From JBFLYZ01 sp040756415 (GTDB taxonomy: Bacteria > Bacteroidota > Bacteroidia > JADZBD01), in contig JBFLYZ010000008.1 in assembly GCA_040756415.1 (NCBI GenBank), forward strand, positions 1 to 64,000: a DNA stretch of 64,000 nt. Direction: 5' to 3'. A program made the position numbers and the translations under genes. Each line of letters opens with the position of its first letter. The first letter of the stretch is position 1. The notes beneath the pieces are model-generated. The model did no database searches, had not been told where the DNA came from, and worked only from the letters and a program-made list of their open reading frames with translations. Shown here in pieces: positions 54,186 to 61,489 of this stretch.

Positions 54186-55219
54186 GCTTTTTCGCTCAGC
54201 TCACCGCGCAGGGAGCGCTGCAGTTGTTTTTCGATCGCCTTGCGCGAAAGTTTTTGGCCCAGCAGGAACATGAGCTTGGTTACGGCCGCCTCGGTAGTGA
54301 TGTCGGTACCGCTGATCACGCCTATCCTGGCCAGCCCCGCGCTGGTCTCGTATTTGCCCTGTTCCACAGCGCCCGCGTTGCATTGGGTCACATTATAGAT
54401 GATAATGCCTTTCCGTATCGCCTGCCTGAGCTCGGTAATGAACCAATCCTGCGTGGTGGCATTGCCCGCCCCGAAGCTTTCGAGAACCACGGCTTTCAGA
54501 TTTTTCGCGTTCAGCACCGCGCGCACCACGTTGCGGTTGATGCCCGGAAATATTTTCAGGATGGCAATATCCGTGTTCAGTTGGGTGTGCACGCGAAGCA
54601 TCCGGCCCGAAGGTTTAAGTATGGAGCGCTGGTCGAACCTCAGATGCACTCCTGCCTCGGCCAGCTCGGGGAAGTTGGCCGACTGGAACGCGTTGAACTG
54701 CTCGGCATTGTATTTATGCGTGCGGTTGCCACGGTACAGTTTGTACTCGAAATAGACGCATACTTCCGGCACTACGGGCCGGCCGTTCTTTTTCGCGGCC
54801 GCTATCTCGATGGCCGTGACCAGGTTCTCTTTACCATCCGTGCGAATGATCCCGATAGGCAGTTGGGAGCCGGTAAGAATAACGGGCCTGGACAGGTTCT
54901 CCAGCATAAAACTCAGCGCGGAAGCGGTAAAGGACATGGTATCGCTGCCATGCAGGATCACGAAGCCGTCATACTTTTTATAATTATCGCGGATGATCTC
55001 CGCCATCGCTACCCACTTGTCGGGCTGCATATCGGACGAATCGATGGGCTTATCGAAAGAGATGGTCGCGATGCTGATGTCGAACTTCCTGAGCTCGGGA
55101 ACATGATCGTACAAATGGTTAAAGTCGAAAGGGCGCAGCCGTTTCGTTTTGGGGTCCTGCACCATGCCAATGGTTCCGCCAGTATAAATGAGTAAAACAG
55201 CCGTTCTTTTCCTGTTCAT
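54182..55219 (-). CDS. ansA: L-asparaginase, type I
   Basis: A 345-residue cytoplasmic-type asparaginase. The catalytic Thr motif TGGTIGM is at residues 13-19 and the second, LHGSDTM, near 90, with YTGGTIGMVQDPKT typical of type I. No signal peptide is present, consistent with a cytoplasmic enzyme. It lies between tatD (one base upstream) and the TMTC-like gene (four-base overlap), so the three are probably one operon. Confidence 0.93.
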   Translation of the reverse strand: MNRKRTAVLLIYTGGTIGMVQDPKTKRLRPFDFNHLYDHVPELRKFDISIATISFDKPIDSSDMQPDKWVAMAEIIRDNYKKYDGFVILHGSDTMSFTASALSFMLENLSRPVILTGSQLPIGIIRTDGKENLVTAIEIAAAKKNGRPVVPEVCVYFEYKLYRGNRTHKYNAEQFNAFQSANFPELAEAGVHLRFDQRSILKPSGRMLRVHTQLNTDIAILKIFPGINRNVVRAVLNAKNLKAVVLESFGAGNATTQDWFITELRQAIRKGIIIYNVTQCNAGAVEQGKYETSAGLARIGVISGTDITTEAAVTKLMFLLGQKLSRKAIEKQLQRSLRGELSEKA

Positions 55220-55220
55220 G

Positions 55221-55985
55221 TTATCCGAATATTTCCAGTGCGTTGCGGGTCGTGATCTCGGCCACCTCCTCCACAGGCAGTTGCTTTACCTGGGCCAGCT
55301 TTTCGGCCACCAGCCTGATATACGCGCTTTGGTTGCGTTTGCCCCGGTGCGGTACGGGCGCCAGGTAAGGCGAGTCGGTTTCCAGCACCAGGTGCCGCAT
55401 ATCGATCTGCTGAACGGTCTTGTCCAGCCCCGAATTCTTAAAAGTAATCACACCGCCTATCCCCATTTTAAATCCTCCCAGCAGGATGACCCGGGCCGCA
55501 TCTTCAGGGGTGCCCGTGAAGCAGTGGAAGATGCCGCGAAGGCTGCTGTCGTTTAACTCCTGCACGATCTCATAAGCTTCGTTGAACGAGTTTCGGGTAT
55601 GGATCACGATGGGAAGATCGTATTTTTTTGCCAGCAGCACCTGCTGCCTGAATGCATCTTTCTGCTGGTTGAGGTACGTAAGGTCCCAGTACAGGTCTAT
55701 GCCGATCTCGCCTACGGCATGAAACTTCATTTTGCCGAGCCAGTGCTCCACGATGCGCAGCTCGTCCCCGTACCGCGAATTGACCGAGCAGGGATGAAGC
55801 CCCATCATGGGAAAACAGTGGGCCGGATGCTCATTGCACAGGCTGAACAGCGAGGCGACCGAGCTGCTGTCGATATTGGGTATGTACATACGGCCTACCC
55901 CCTGCCTGACCGCTTCCTCTATAACCTGCCTGCGGTCGCTGTCAAATTCCGATGCGTACAAATGGGTATGGGTGTCGACCAGCAT
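55221..55985 (-). CDS. TatD-family metal-dependent hydrolase
   Basis: A 254-residue TIM-barrel hydrolase with the metal-binding HTH motif at residues 6-8 (DTHTHLYASEFD), AVGEIGIDLYW, PIVIHTRNSF, IFHCFTG and LVLETDSPYLAPVPHRGKRN. TatD proteins act as 3'-5' DNases or D-tyrosyl-tRNA-type quality hydrolases; the exact role is unsettled. The TATTTTTG box is only four bases from its ATG, an extreme leaderless arrangement. It is the first gene of the tatD-ansA-TMTC operon. Confidence 0.93.
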   Translation of the reverse strand: MLVDTHTHLYASEFDSDRRQVIEEAVRQGVGRMYIPNIDSSSVASLFSLCNEHPAHCFPMMGLHPCSVNSRYGDELRIVEHWLGKMKFHAVGEIGIDLYWDLTYLNQQKDAFRQQVLLAKKYDLPIVIHTRNSFNEAYEIVQELNDSSLRGIFHCFTGTPEDAARVILLGGFKMGIGGVITFKNSGLDKTVQQIDMRHLVLETDSPYLAPVPHRGKRNQSAYIRLVAEKLAQVKQLPVEEVAEITTRNALEIFG

Positions 55986-55989
55986 ACCG

Positions 55990-55997
55990 CAAAAATA
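55990..55997 (-). promoter_or_regulatory. -7 box abutting the tatD-like gene start
   Basis: TATTTTTG on the minus strand, exact fit, four bases before the ATG at 55985. Transcription would begin at the ATG itself. Confidence 0.55.
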
Positions 55998-56077
55998 TAT
56001 AAATTGATGAATTACAAGTAATTATGAGCCTGTGATCCGGATCAAATCCGGTAAGCCAAAAAAAACGTATTTACTTA

Positions 56078-56106
56078 TTGTCATGCACCTGATTTTTATA
56101 CCTTTG
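56078..56106 (+). promoter_or_regulatory. Promoter of the 56165 lipoprotein gene
   Basis: TTG at 56078-56080 and TACCTTTG at 56099-56106, 18 bases apart. The -7 box is exact and the spacing slightly short. Confidence 0.55.
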
Positions 56107-56164
56107 CCTGCCAATTTGAACATGGCTTGAGAAACCGAAATTAAAAACCAAAACCCAAACAAAA

Positions 56165-56767
56165 ATGAAGAATTCAGTTAAATTAGCAGCATTAGCTTTA
56201 GTTATTGCCGCAACTTCTTTTTCAGGTTGTAAGAAGGGTGAGAACGACCCCTTTGTTTCACTGAAATCGCGCAAGTCGAGAGTTGCGGGCTCATGGAAGA
56301 TCACCAAAGGCGAAGGTAAGGACGTTAACGGCAGCACCACCACTACCTGGACCTATGACGGAACCACCTGGACCCAAACCACCGGATCTACCACTACCAC
56401 GCTGACCGTTGAGCAGACCTATACTTTCGAGAAAGACGGAACCTGGAAGGGTCACTACATGGAAAGCACCACCGGCTATTCCAACACCGTTGACCAGACC
56501 GGAACCTGGAACTTTACAAGCGGAGTAGGTGAAATGAAGAACAAGTCGCAGATCGTTCTGATGGTACTGACCGATAACAGCACTACCGTCATCGGCACCA
56601 GCACGTCTACTTCCAGCACTACCTATACCGGATCTAACGCTCCCACCATGATCTATGACATCGATCAACTGAAGAGCAAGGAAATGGTATGGAAGTGGAA
56701 AGGCTCTACCGCCAGCGGAAGCGCTACTTCTTCTGACGAAGGCATGATGACTGCTACTGCGCAGTAA
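56165..56767 (+). CDS. Thr-rich lipocalin-like lipoprotein
   Basis: A 200-residue lipoprotein with lipobox TSFSGC (predicted lipidated Cys22). The start DPFVSLKSRKSRVAGSWKI and the beta-strand pattern (YTFEKDGTWKGHYM, QTGTWNFTS) resemble the lipocalin-like proteins of Bacteroidota. Codons in the body are strikingly rich in Thr and Ser (STTTTWTYDG, STSTSSTTYTGS). The next gene encodes a shorter relative with the same opening. A good terminator and a promoter sit between them, so they are separately transcribed. The ligand is unknown. Confidence 0.75.
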   Translation: MKNSVKLAALALVIAATSFSGCKKGENDPFVSLKSRKSRVAGSWKITKGEGKDVNGSTTTTWTYDGTTWTQTTGSTTTTLTVEQTYTFEKDGTWKGHYMESTTGYSNTVDQTGTWNFTSGVGEMKNKSQIVLMVLTDNSTTVIGTSTSTSSTTYTGSNAPTMIYDIDQLKSKEMVWKWKGSTASGSATSSDEGMMTATAQ

Positions 56768-56788
56768 TATCGCAAAATTGATGATCGC

Positions 56789-56815
56789 AAAACCCGGGCT
56801 TCATGCCCGGGTTTT
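56789..56815 (+). terminator. Intrinsic terminator after the 56165 gene
   Basis: AAAACCCGGGC pairs with GCCCGGGTTTT around TTCAT. The following T-stretch runs into the -7 box of the next gene. Confidence 0.75.
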
Positions 56816-56816
56816 G

Positions 56817-56824
56817 TATTTTTG
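56817..56824 (+). promoter_or_regulatory. -7 box abutting the 56830 lipoprotein gene start
   Basis: TATTTTTG, exact fit, five bases before ATG 56830 and immediately after the preceding terminator. Confidence 0.5.
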
Positions 56825-56829
56825 TACGT

Positions 56830-57261
56830 ATGAAAAAGAGCTTTCCCTTTATCCTGCCTGCGTTGTTCCTCCTGTTTCTGCCTTCCTGTAAAAAGTATGA
56901 GGATGGCCCCTTGTTCAGTCTGCGGAGCAAAAAGGCCCGCGTGTCTAATGTCTGGAAAGTGGATTACTATTCGGAGAACGATGTGGATAAAACGCAGCAG
57001 TACAACAACCTCTATCAGCAAAACCAGTTGGTGATAGAGAAGAGCGGGGCCTACCTGATCCATTACCTGTACCAGGGTAACCTGGATTATACCGAATCGG
57101 GAAACTGGAAGTTCAACGATAACAAGACCGCTATTATTTTTTACAGGACCACTCCCGGTACCGATACGAGCGATCTGCGCATCCTGCGCCTGAAGGAGAA
57201 TGAGCTGTGGCTGCTGGACGGGGATAGTGTCCGTAAGGAATACCGCCTGGTGCCTTTTTAA
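56830..57261 (+). CDS. Lipocalin-like lipoprotein, relative of the 56165 gene
   Basis: A 143-residue protein from ATG 56830 (the open frame's first codon at 56803 lies before the -7 box). Lipobox FLPSC, predicted lipidated Cys20. It then shows KKYEDGPLFSLRSKKARVSNVWKV, which lines up with KKGENDPFVSLKSRKSRVAGSWKI in the neighbouring gene. Strands SGAYLIHYLYQGNLDYTESG and WKFNDNKTAIIFYR follow. A small beta-barrel is likely. The two genes look like an old duplication with fast divergence of the body. Confidence 0.75.
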   Translation: MKKSFPFILPALFLLFLPSCKKYEDGPLFSLRSKKARVSNVWKVDYYSENDVDKTQQYNNLYQQNQLVIEKSGAYLIHYLYQGNLDYTESGNWKFNDNKTAIIFYRTTPGTDTSDLRILRLKENELWLLDGDSVRKEYRLVPF

Positions 57262-57284
57262 TTTTACCATAGCCCCGATTTATT

Positions 57285-57292
57285 TAAATTTG
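57285..57292 (+). promoter_or_regulatory. -7 box of the GT9 gene
   Basis: TAAATTTG, exact fit, 23 bases before the TTG start at 57316. Confidence 0.5.
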
Positions 57293-57315
57293 ATTTCGCA
57301 AGCAGGGGAGACCAT

Positions 57316-58290
57316 TTGAAAAAGATCCTGATCATACGTTTTAGCTCTATCGGGGATATTGTGCTGACCACACCGGTCATCCGTGCCATCAGGAAACAAC
57401 TGGATGCCGAAGTGCACTTTCTTACCAAGGAGGCTTTTGCCCCGGTACTTTCCGCCAACCCCTATATTCACCGCCTTCACCTGATCAAAAAGGATGTAGG
57501 AGAGGTCAGCGCGCGGCTCAGGCGTGAACGGTTCGATTTTATTGTTGACCTTCATCACAACCTGCGTTCAGCGCAGGTCAAGGCGGCAGTCAGGCGGCCA
57601 TCGGCATCGTTCCGCAAGCTGAACATCGAAAAGTGGATGCTGGTCAATATGGGCATCAACCGACTGCCCGATGTGCATATTGTTGACCGCTATTTCGACA
57701 CGGTCAGCGCGCTGGGCGTAAAGAACGACCTGCAGGGGCTTGATTATTTTATTCCCGCATCTGACGAGGTGGCCCTTTCCTCCCTGCCGCAGGGTTTTGC
57801 CGAAGGCTATACCGGGTTCGTGATAGGGGCTAAGTTCATGACCAAGCAGCTTCCGGCTGAAAAGATCGCCTCCGTCATCGGCAGGCTGGAGGGGCCGGTG
57901 ATAATGCTGGGCGGGTCCGAAGACAAGGCCAAGGGAGAAACGGTAACAGCGCTTCTTAGGCCTGGACAGGCGCAGCGGGTATATAATGCCTGCGGAAAGT
58001 ATAACCTCAACCAATCCGCCTCGCTGGTCAGGCAGGCGCAGCGCATCATTACGCACGATACCGGGCTGATGCATATCGCGGCCGCCTTCAAAAAGGACAT
58101 TACTTCGGTGTGGGGAAATACGGTTCCGGCCTTTGGCATGTATCCCTACCTTCCGGGCAGGGGCTCGAAGATCATCGAGGTAAAAGGGCTTTCATGCAGG
58201 CCCTGTTCCAAACTGGGCCACGCCCAATGCCCTAAAGGGCATTTCCGGTGTATGATGGAGATCAACGAGGCTGAGATAGCCCGCAGTTAA
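57316..58290 (+). CDS. Glycosyltransferase family 9 (heptosyltransferase-like)
   Basis: A 324-residue GT-B enzyme of the ADP-heptose:LPS transferase type. It opens KKILIIRFSSIGDIVLTTP, then YDLIVDLHHNLRS-like (FDFIVDLHHNLRSAQVK). The C-terminal domain has GAKFMTKQLPAEKIASVI, MLGGSEDKAKGE and RIITHDTGLMHIAAAFKKD with the catalytic/donor residues. The start is a TTG with GGGGAG 8 bases upstream, one of the few SD-like sites here. It would add a sugar to LPS or lipooligosaccharide; the acceptor is not known. kdsB lies in the same neighbourhood. Confidence 0.9.
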   Translation: MKKILIIRFSSIGDIVLTTPVIRAIRKQLDAEVHFLTKEAFAPVLSANPYIHRLHLIKKDVGEVSARLRRERFDFIVDLHHNLRSAQVKAAVRRPSASFRKLNIEKWMLVNMGINRLPDVHIVDRYFDTVSALGVKNDLQGLDYFIPASDEVALSSLPQGFAEGYTGFVIGAKFMTKQLPAEKIASVIGRLEGPVIMLGGSEDKAKGETVTALLRPGQAQRVYNACGKYNLNQSASLVRQAQRIITHDTGLMHIAAAFKKDITSVWGNTVPAFGMYPYLPGRGSKIIEVKGLSCRPCSKLGHAQCPKGHFRCMMEINEAEIARS

Positions 58291-58296
58291 GAAGAT

Positions 58297-58809
58297 CTAT
58301 TTAACGAACAAGGCCTTCAGCTCGGTAGCGTCTTCGGGTTTCATTTTGCCCGCCAGTATCAGGCTGAGCTGTCTTCTGCGCAGGGCGCTGTCGTAGCGTT
58401 TTTTTTCTTCTTCGGTCTCGGGGATCACCTGAGGAACAGGCAGCGGGGCCCCGTTCTGATCTACCGCTACGAAAGTATAGATGGCCTCATTATGCTTTTT
58501 CTTTTCACCCGTCACCCGGTCTTCCACCCACACATCGATGAAGACCTCCATCGATGAATTGAAGGCGCGCGATACCTTGGCTTCAAGCGTAACAATGCTT
58601 CCCAGCTTGATCGGGTCCTGGAAAGAAACATTGTTTACCGCAGCGGTCACCACCACGCGTTTGCAGAGCCGGTGTGCCGAGATCGCGGATACGATATCCA
58701 TCCAGTGCAATAGGCGCCCTCCCGCAAGGTTGCCCAGCGCATTGGTATCGTTGGGCAGCACGAAGTTCGAAGTGATGGCATAGGTCTCGCTGGCGATTTT
58801 GGATTTCAT
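58297..58809 (-). CDS. Acyl-CoA thioesterase (hotdog fold)
   Basis: A 170-residue hotdog-fold protein of the YciA/BFIT type. It shows NDTNALGNLAGGRLLHWMD with the catalytic Asn/Asp region, AAVNNVSFQDPIKLGSIVTL and MEVFIDVWVEDRVTGEK. Such enzymes hydrolyse acyl-CoA to fatty acid and CoA. An exact -7 box is at 58827-58834. It is convergent with the GT9 gene. Confidence 0.92.
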   Translation of the reverse strand: MKSKIASETYAITSNFVLPNDTNALGNLAGGRLLHWMDIVSAISAHRLCKRVVVTAAVNNVSFQDPIKLGSIVTLEAKVSRAFNSSMEVFIDVWVEDRVTGEKKKHNEAIYTFVAVDQNGAPLPVPQVIPETEEEKKRYDSALRRRQLSLILAGKMKPEDATELKALFVK

Positions 58810-58826
58810 AGGAATGGATTTTGGGG

Positions 58827-58834
58827 CAAAGATA
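58827..58834 (-). promoter_or_regulatory. -7 box of the thioesterase gene
   Basis: TATCTTTG on the minus strand, exact fit, 17 bases before the ATG at 58809. Confidence 0.55.
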
Positions 58835-58961
58835 TACTTAATCGGCCAGAGGCCCGGGGAGCCGGCCGCATGCGTCTTTTCTGTCAGAAGAATTTATCCC
58901 TGAAGGCTGCCGCAGGATTGCTTAATTGCGGCCAAGAATTAACTTTACCTAAAATTCGGGA

Positions 58962-59522
58962 ATGACCTACTATTACATCCTTGCGCTGCACATCATTTTC
59001 ATCGTTACCTGGTTTGCGGGCCTGTTCTACATCGTCAGGCTGTTCGTCTACCATACGGAGGCCAACAGCCTGAAAGAGCCTGACCGGGGCATCCTGCAGA
59101 ACCAGTACCGGATCATGATGCGCAGGCTATGGTACGGCATCACCTGGCCCAGCATGATAGCCACCCTGGTGTTCGGCCCCTGGCTGGTGGTGCTGAACCC
59201 TGCTTTGTTGTCGCAGGCCTATTTTATAGTAAAGCTTTGTTTCGTTGGCGGGCTGGTACTCTATCACGTGCAGTGCCACGCTATTTACCTCGAGCTCCGG
59301 AAGAACATCTTCCGCAGATCTTCGTTCGCGCTGCGACTGTGGAACGAAGTGGCGACCGTCTTCCTGGTGGCTATCGTTTTCATCATCGTGCTGAAGAACA
59401 ATGAAGGGTTTATCTGGGGATTGCTGGGCCTGATCATTTTTTCGGCTGCCCTATTCGGGGCGGCATACCTGTACAGGCGCTCGCGCGAGAACGGGAGAAA
59501 GAACAAGGACGGGGATCAGTAG
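58962..59522 (+). CDS. hemJ: Protoporphyrinogen IX oxidase, HemJ type
   Basis: A 186-residue integral membrane protein with about five helices. The first helix holds LHIIFIVTWFAGLFYIVRLF with the conserved His and Arg of HemJ; RRLWYGITWPSMIATLVFGP and LVLYHVQCHAIYLELR also match. HemJ oxidises protoporphyrinogen IX to protoporphyrin IX in haem synthesis. The C-terminus is extended and basic. Its end overlaps by seven bases the stop of the convergent HU-SPOR gene. Confidence 0.9.
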   Translation: MTYYYILALHIIFIVTWFAGLFYIVRLFVYHTEANSLKEPDRGILQNQYRIMMRRLWYGITWPSMIATLVFGPWLVVLNPALLSQAYFIVKLCFVGGLVLYHVQCHAIYLELRKNIFRRSSFALRLWNEVATVFLVAIVFIIVLKNNEGFIWGLLGLIIFSAALFGAAYLYRRSRENGRKNKDGDQ

Positions 59523-60550
59523 GCCAGCAGCCAGGCATTGGGGTCGGTACCGGCCTGTATCTTTTCCAGCTCCTTCAGCGCTTCTTCCCTGCTGTTAAAG
59601 GAAGAGTAACAGACGGGCGATAACCTTCCCAGGCCTTTTTCCAGGATGATGCCGGAGTATCCTTTCTGCTTCATGCTGCTGGCAAAACGCAGCGCGTTGT
59701 CGAATACTTCAAAACATCCGCCCACGATGTAAAAAGTGCCTTTGCTCAGCGATTGTACCTGGGATTGAACCGTACTGTTCTTCACCTCCGTGGCGTCAGG
59801 CCGGGCGGTGCTTTCACGAACAACGATAATGCGATCAGGGCTGAGCTGCAGAATGCCCGCCTTTTTTGCAAAGGCCTCAGCAGTGAGCAGCGGAAGCGTT
59901 TCGGCCGCTGGCTTATAAAGAGGGGTCTCTTTGCCGGCAAAAGGGTTGAGCGCGCTGAAATTCACGTTCTTCAGCAGGTCGGTCTTCAGAGGTATCCAGA
60001 TGGATACGAAGATCAGCGGTACGAGCACTGCGGCAGCAACGATCCTGCGCACCCGTACACGGCCCGGTACAGGATCCTTCACCGGCCTGATAACGCGGTC
60101 TTTGAACTCTTTTTCTATGCGTTGGCTTACCCCTTCGCGCTGTATGGCCTGCGAGCGGAAGCTTCCCAGCCCGAACGAATCGGTCAGGTAGTTCACCGAA
60201 CTGTCGGGCTCGAACTGTATGTTGCGCTCCACGTCCAGGAACAAGGTGCCTACTTCTTCGATCACGACCTTGCGGCCTTTGTTGAGCTCGCTGTCGGTGT
60301 TGCGAACGAACTGTTTGATATACAGGCTTGCTTCTGCAAAAGTACGCTTCTCGGTCCGGGCAATGTGATTGGCCAGCAGGCCATCGTTGTTCTTCAGGTT
60401 GCCGTTAAAGGTAACCTGCTTAGAGGGTGGCGAAAAAGTGTGCTGCACCGGGTGAACCTTGGCCGGAGAATAATTACATACAAAACCGCCCAGTTCGGGT
60501 ACGATCACGCAGTCGTAATCATAGAGCAGGGCGCTGATATGCTTGTCCAT
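59516..60550 (-). CDS. HU-domain membrane protein with C-terminal SPOR domain
   Basis: About 344 residues from the ATG at 60550. The N-terminal part (DYDCVIVPELGGFVCNYSPA, FNGNLKNNDGLLANHIA, GRKVVIEEVGTLFLDVERNI) is the HU-like/CCDC81-type domain found in Bacteroidota. One membrane helix follows (IVAAAVLVPLIFVSIWIPL). The C-terminal ~75 residues are a SPOR domain (FYIVGGCFEVFDNALRFASS, SRLSPVCYSSF-like, REEALKELEKIQAG) that binds denuded peptidoglycan at division sites. The topology puts a DNA-binding-like fold inside and a wall-binding fold outside. Confidence 0.85.
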   Translation of the reverse strand: MDKHISALLYDYDCVIVPELGGFVCNYSPAKVHPVQHTFSPPSKQVTFNGNLKNNDGLLANHIARTEKRTFAEASLYIKQFVRNTDSELNKGRKVVIEEVGTLFLDVERNIQFEPDSSVNYLTDSFGLGSFRSQAIQREGVSQRIEKEFKDRVIRPVKDPVPGRVRVRRIVAAAVLVPLIFVSIWIPLKTDLLKNVNFSALNPFAGKETPLYKPAAETLPLLTAEAFAKKAGILQLSPDRIIVVRESTARPDATEVKNSTVQSQVQSLSKGTFYIVGGCFEVFDNALRFASSMKQKGYSGIILEKGLGRLSPVCYSSFNSREEALKELEKIQAGTDPNAWLLAY

Positions 60551-60630
60551 TTTCACCGGAATAAAATTAGCATTATTTCATTTCAGGCCGGCAGGATTTT
60601 TTGCACAAGCCTGTTCCGGAAAGACAAAAG

Positions 60631-61344
60631 CTATTTTACTTTTTTGAGGTCCTCGGGGCTGTCGATGGAAAAGGTTTCCAGGCTGGTGAGGTTAATACGG
60701 ATGGAATACCCGTTCTCCAGCCAGCGCAACTGCTCGAGCGATTCGGCCAGCTCGAGCGGGGTGGGTTTGAGGCGGGTAAGGCGCTGCAGCACGTCTGCGC
60801 GGTAGGCGTAAATGCCGATATGCTTGTGATAGGTAACGCGCGATGCGGTGCGGTTGAAAGGGATGGGCAAACGGCTGAAATAGATGGCTTTCCTGTTCTT
60901 ATCAAAGATCACTTTGATGGTATTGGGGCTGTGCAGCTCCTGCACATCGTCCAGCTTTTTTGCCAAGGTAGCGATCTGCACCTTTTTATCGCTGAAGCAT
61001 TCTGCCACCTTGTCGATCTGCCGGGGGTCAATGAAAGGCTCATCGCCTTGTATATTGATGACCACGGCCGGCTTAATTGTTTTGATCTTCCTGGCCGCCT
61101 CGGCACAGCGATCGGTGCCGCAGGGATGCCGGGAGGAGGTCATCATCACTGTTCCGCCAAACGAACGCACGTGGTCGTAAATACGCTGATCGTCCGTGGC
61201 CACGGTTACTTCGTCAAGGCTTTTTGCTTTCATGGCCTGCTCATATACGCGCTGTATCATGGTCTTGCCTTTGATCAGGACGAGCGGCTTACCCGGGAAG
61301 CGGGTAGAAGCGTAGCGGGCGGGGATGACTCCCAGAATTTTCAT
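60631..61344 (-). CDS. kdsB: CMP-KDO synthetase
   Basis: A 237-residue enzyme that activates KDO with CTP for lipid A core synthesis. Features are IPARYASTRFPGKPLVLIKG, the SSRHPCGTDRCAEAA loop, NIQGDEPFIDPRQI and HIGIYAYRADVL. The length is normal. The box TAATTTTG lies five bases before its ATG, so the mRNA is probably leaderless. It is convergent in style with no operon partner; the upstream intergenic space holds a long perfect palindrome. Confidence 0.96.
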   Translation of the reverse strand: MKILGVIPARYASTRFPGKPLVLIKGKTMIQRVYEQAMKAKSLDEVTVATDDQRIYDHVRSFGGTVMMTSSRHPCGTDRCAEAARKIKTIKPAVVINIQGDEPFIDPRQIDKVAECFSDKKVQIATLAKKLDDVQELHSPNTIKVIFDKNRKAIYFSRLPIPFNRTASRVTYHKHIGIYAYRADVLQRLTRLKPTPLELAESLEQLRWLENGYSIRINLTSLETFSIDSPEDLKKVK

Positions 61345-61349
61345 GAGGC

Positions 61350-61357
61350 CAAAATTA
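61350..61357 (-). promoter_or_regulatory. -7 box abutting the kdsB start
   Basis: TAATTTTG on the minus strand, exact fit, five bases before the ATG at 61344. Confidence 0.55.
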
Positions 61358-61372
61358 CATTAATCTTCCATA

Positions 61373-61400
61373 GCCCTGCCTGTTCGCGAACAGGCAGGGC
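61373..61400. repeat. 28-bp perfect palindrome
   Basis: The two 14-base arms, GCCCTGCCTGTTCG and CGAACAGGCAGGGC, meet at a CG centre and are exact reverse complements. It is followed by GGGGGCTTTT, so it could end the minus-strand TPR gene's read-through or be a mobile-type dispersed repeat. It shares CCTGCC/GGCAGG with the 43997 repeat. Confidence 0.6.
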
Positions 61401-61489
61401 GGGGGCTTTTATCCGCCCGAAAGATCATAAAACCGCTGGGCATAGGGATGGCCGAATTAGACTTGAAGAATGCATATCATAGCGAATGT

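Noticed and set aside
54137..55195. 352-residue plus-strand frame opposite ansA
   Set aside because: Antisense to a well-supported asparaginase; no family match.
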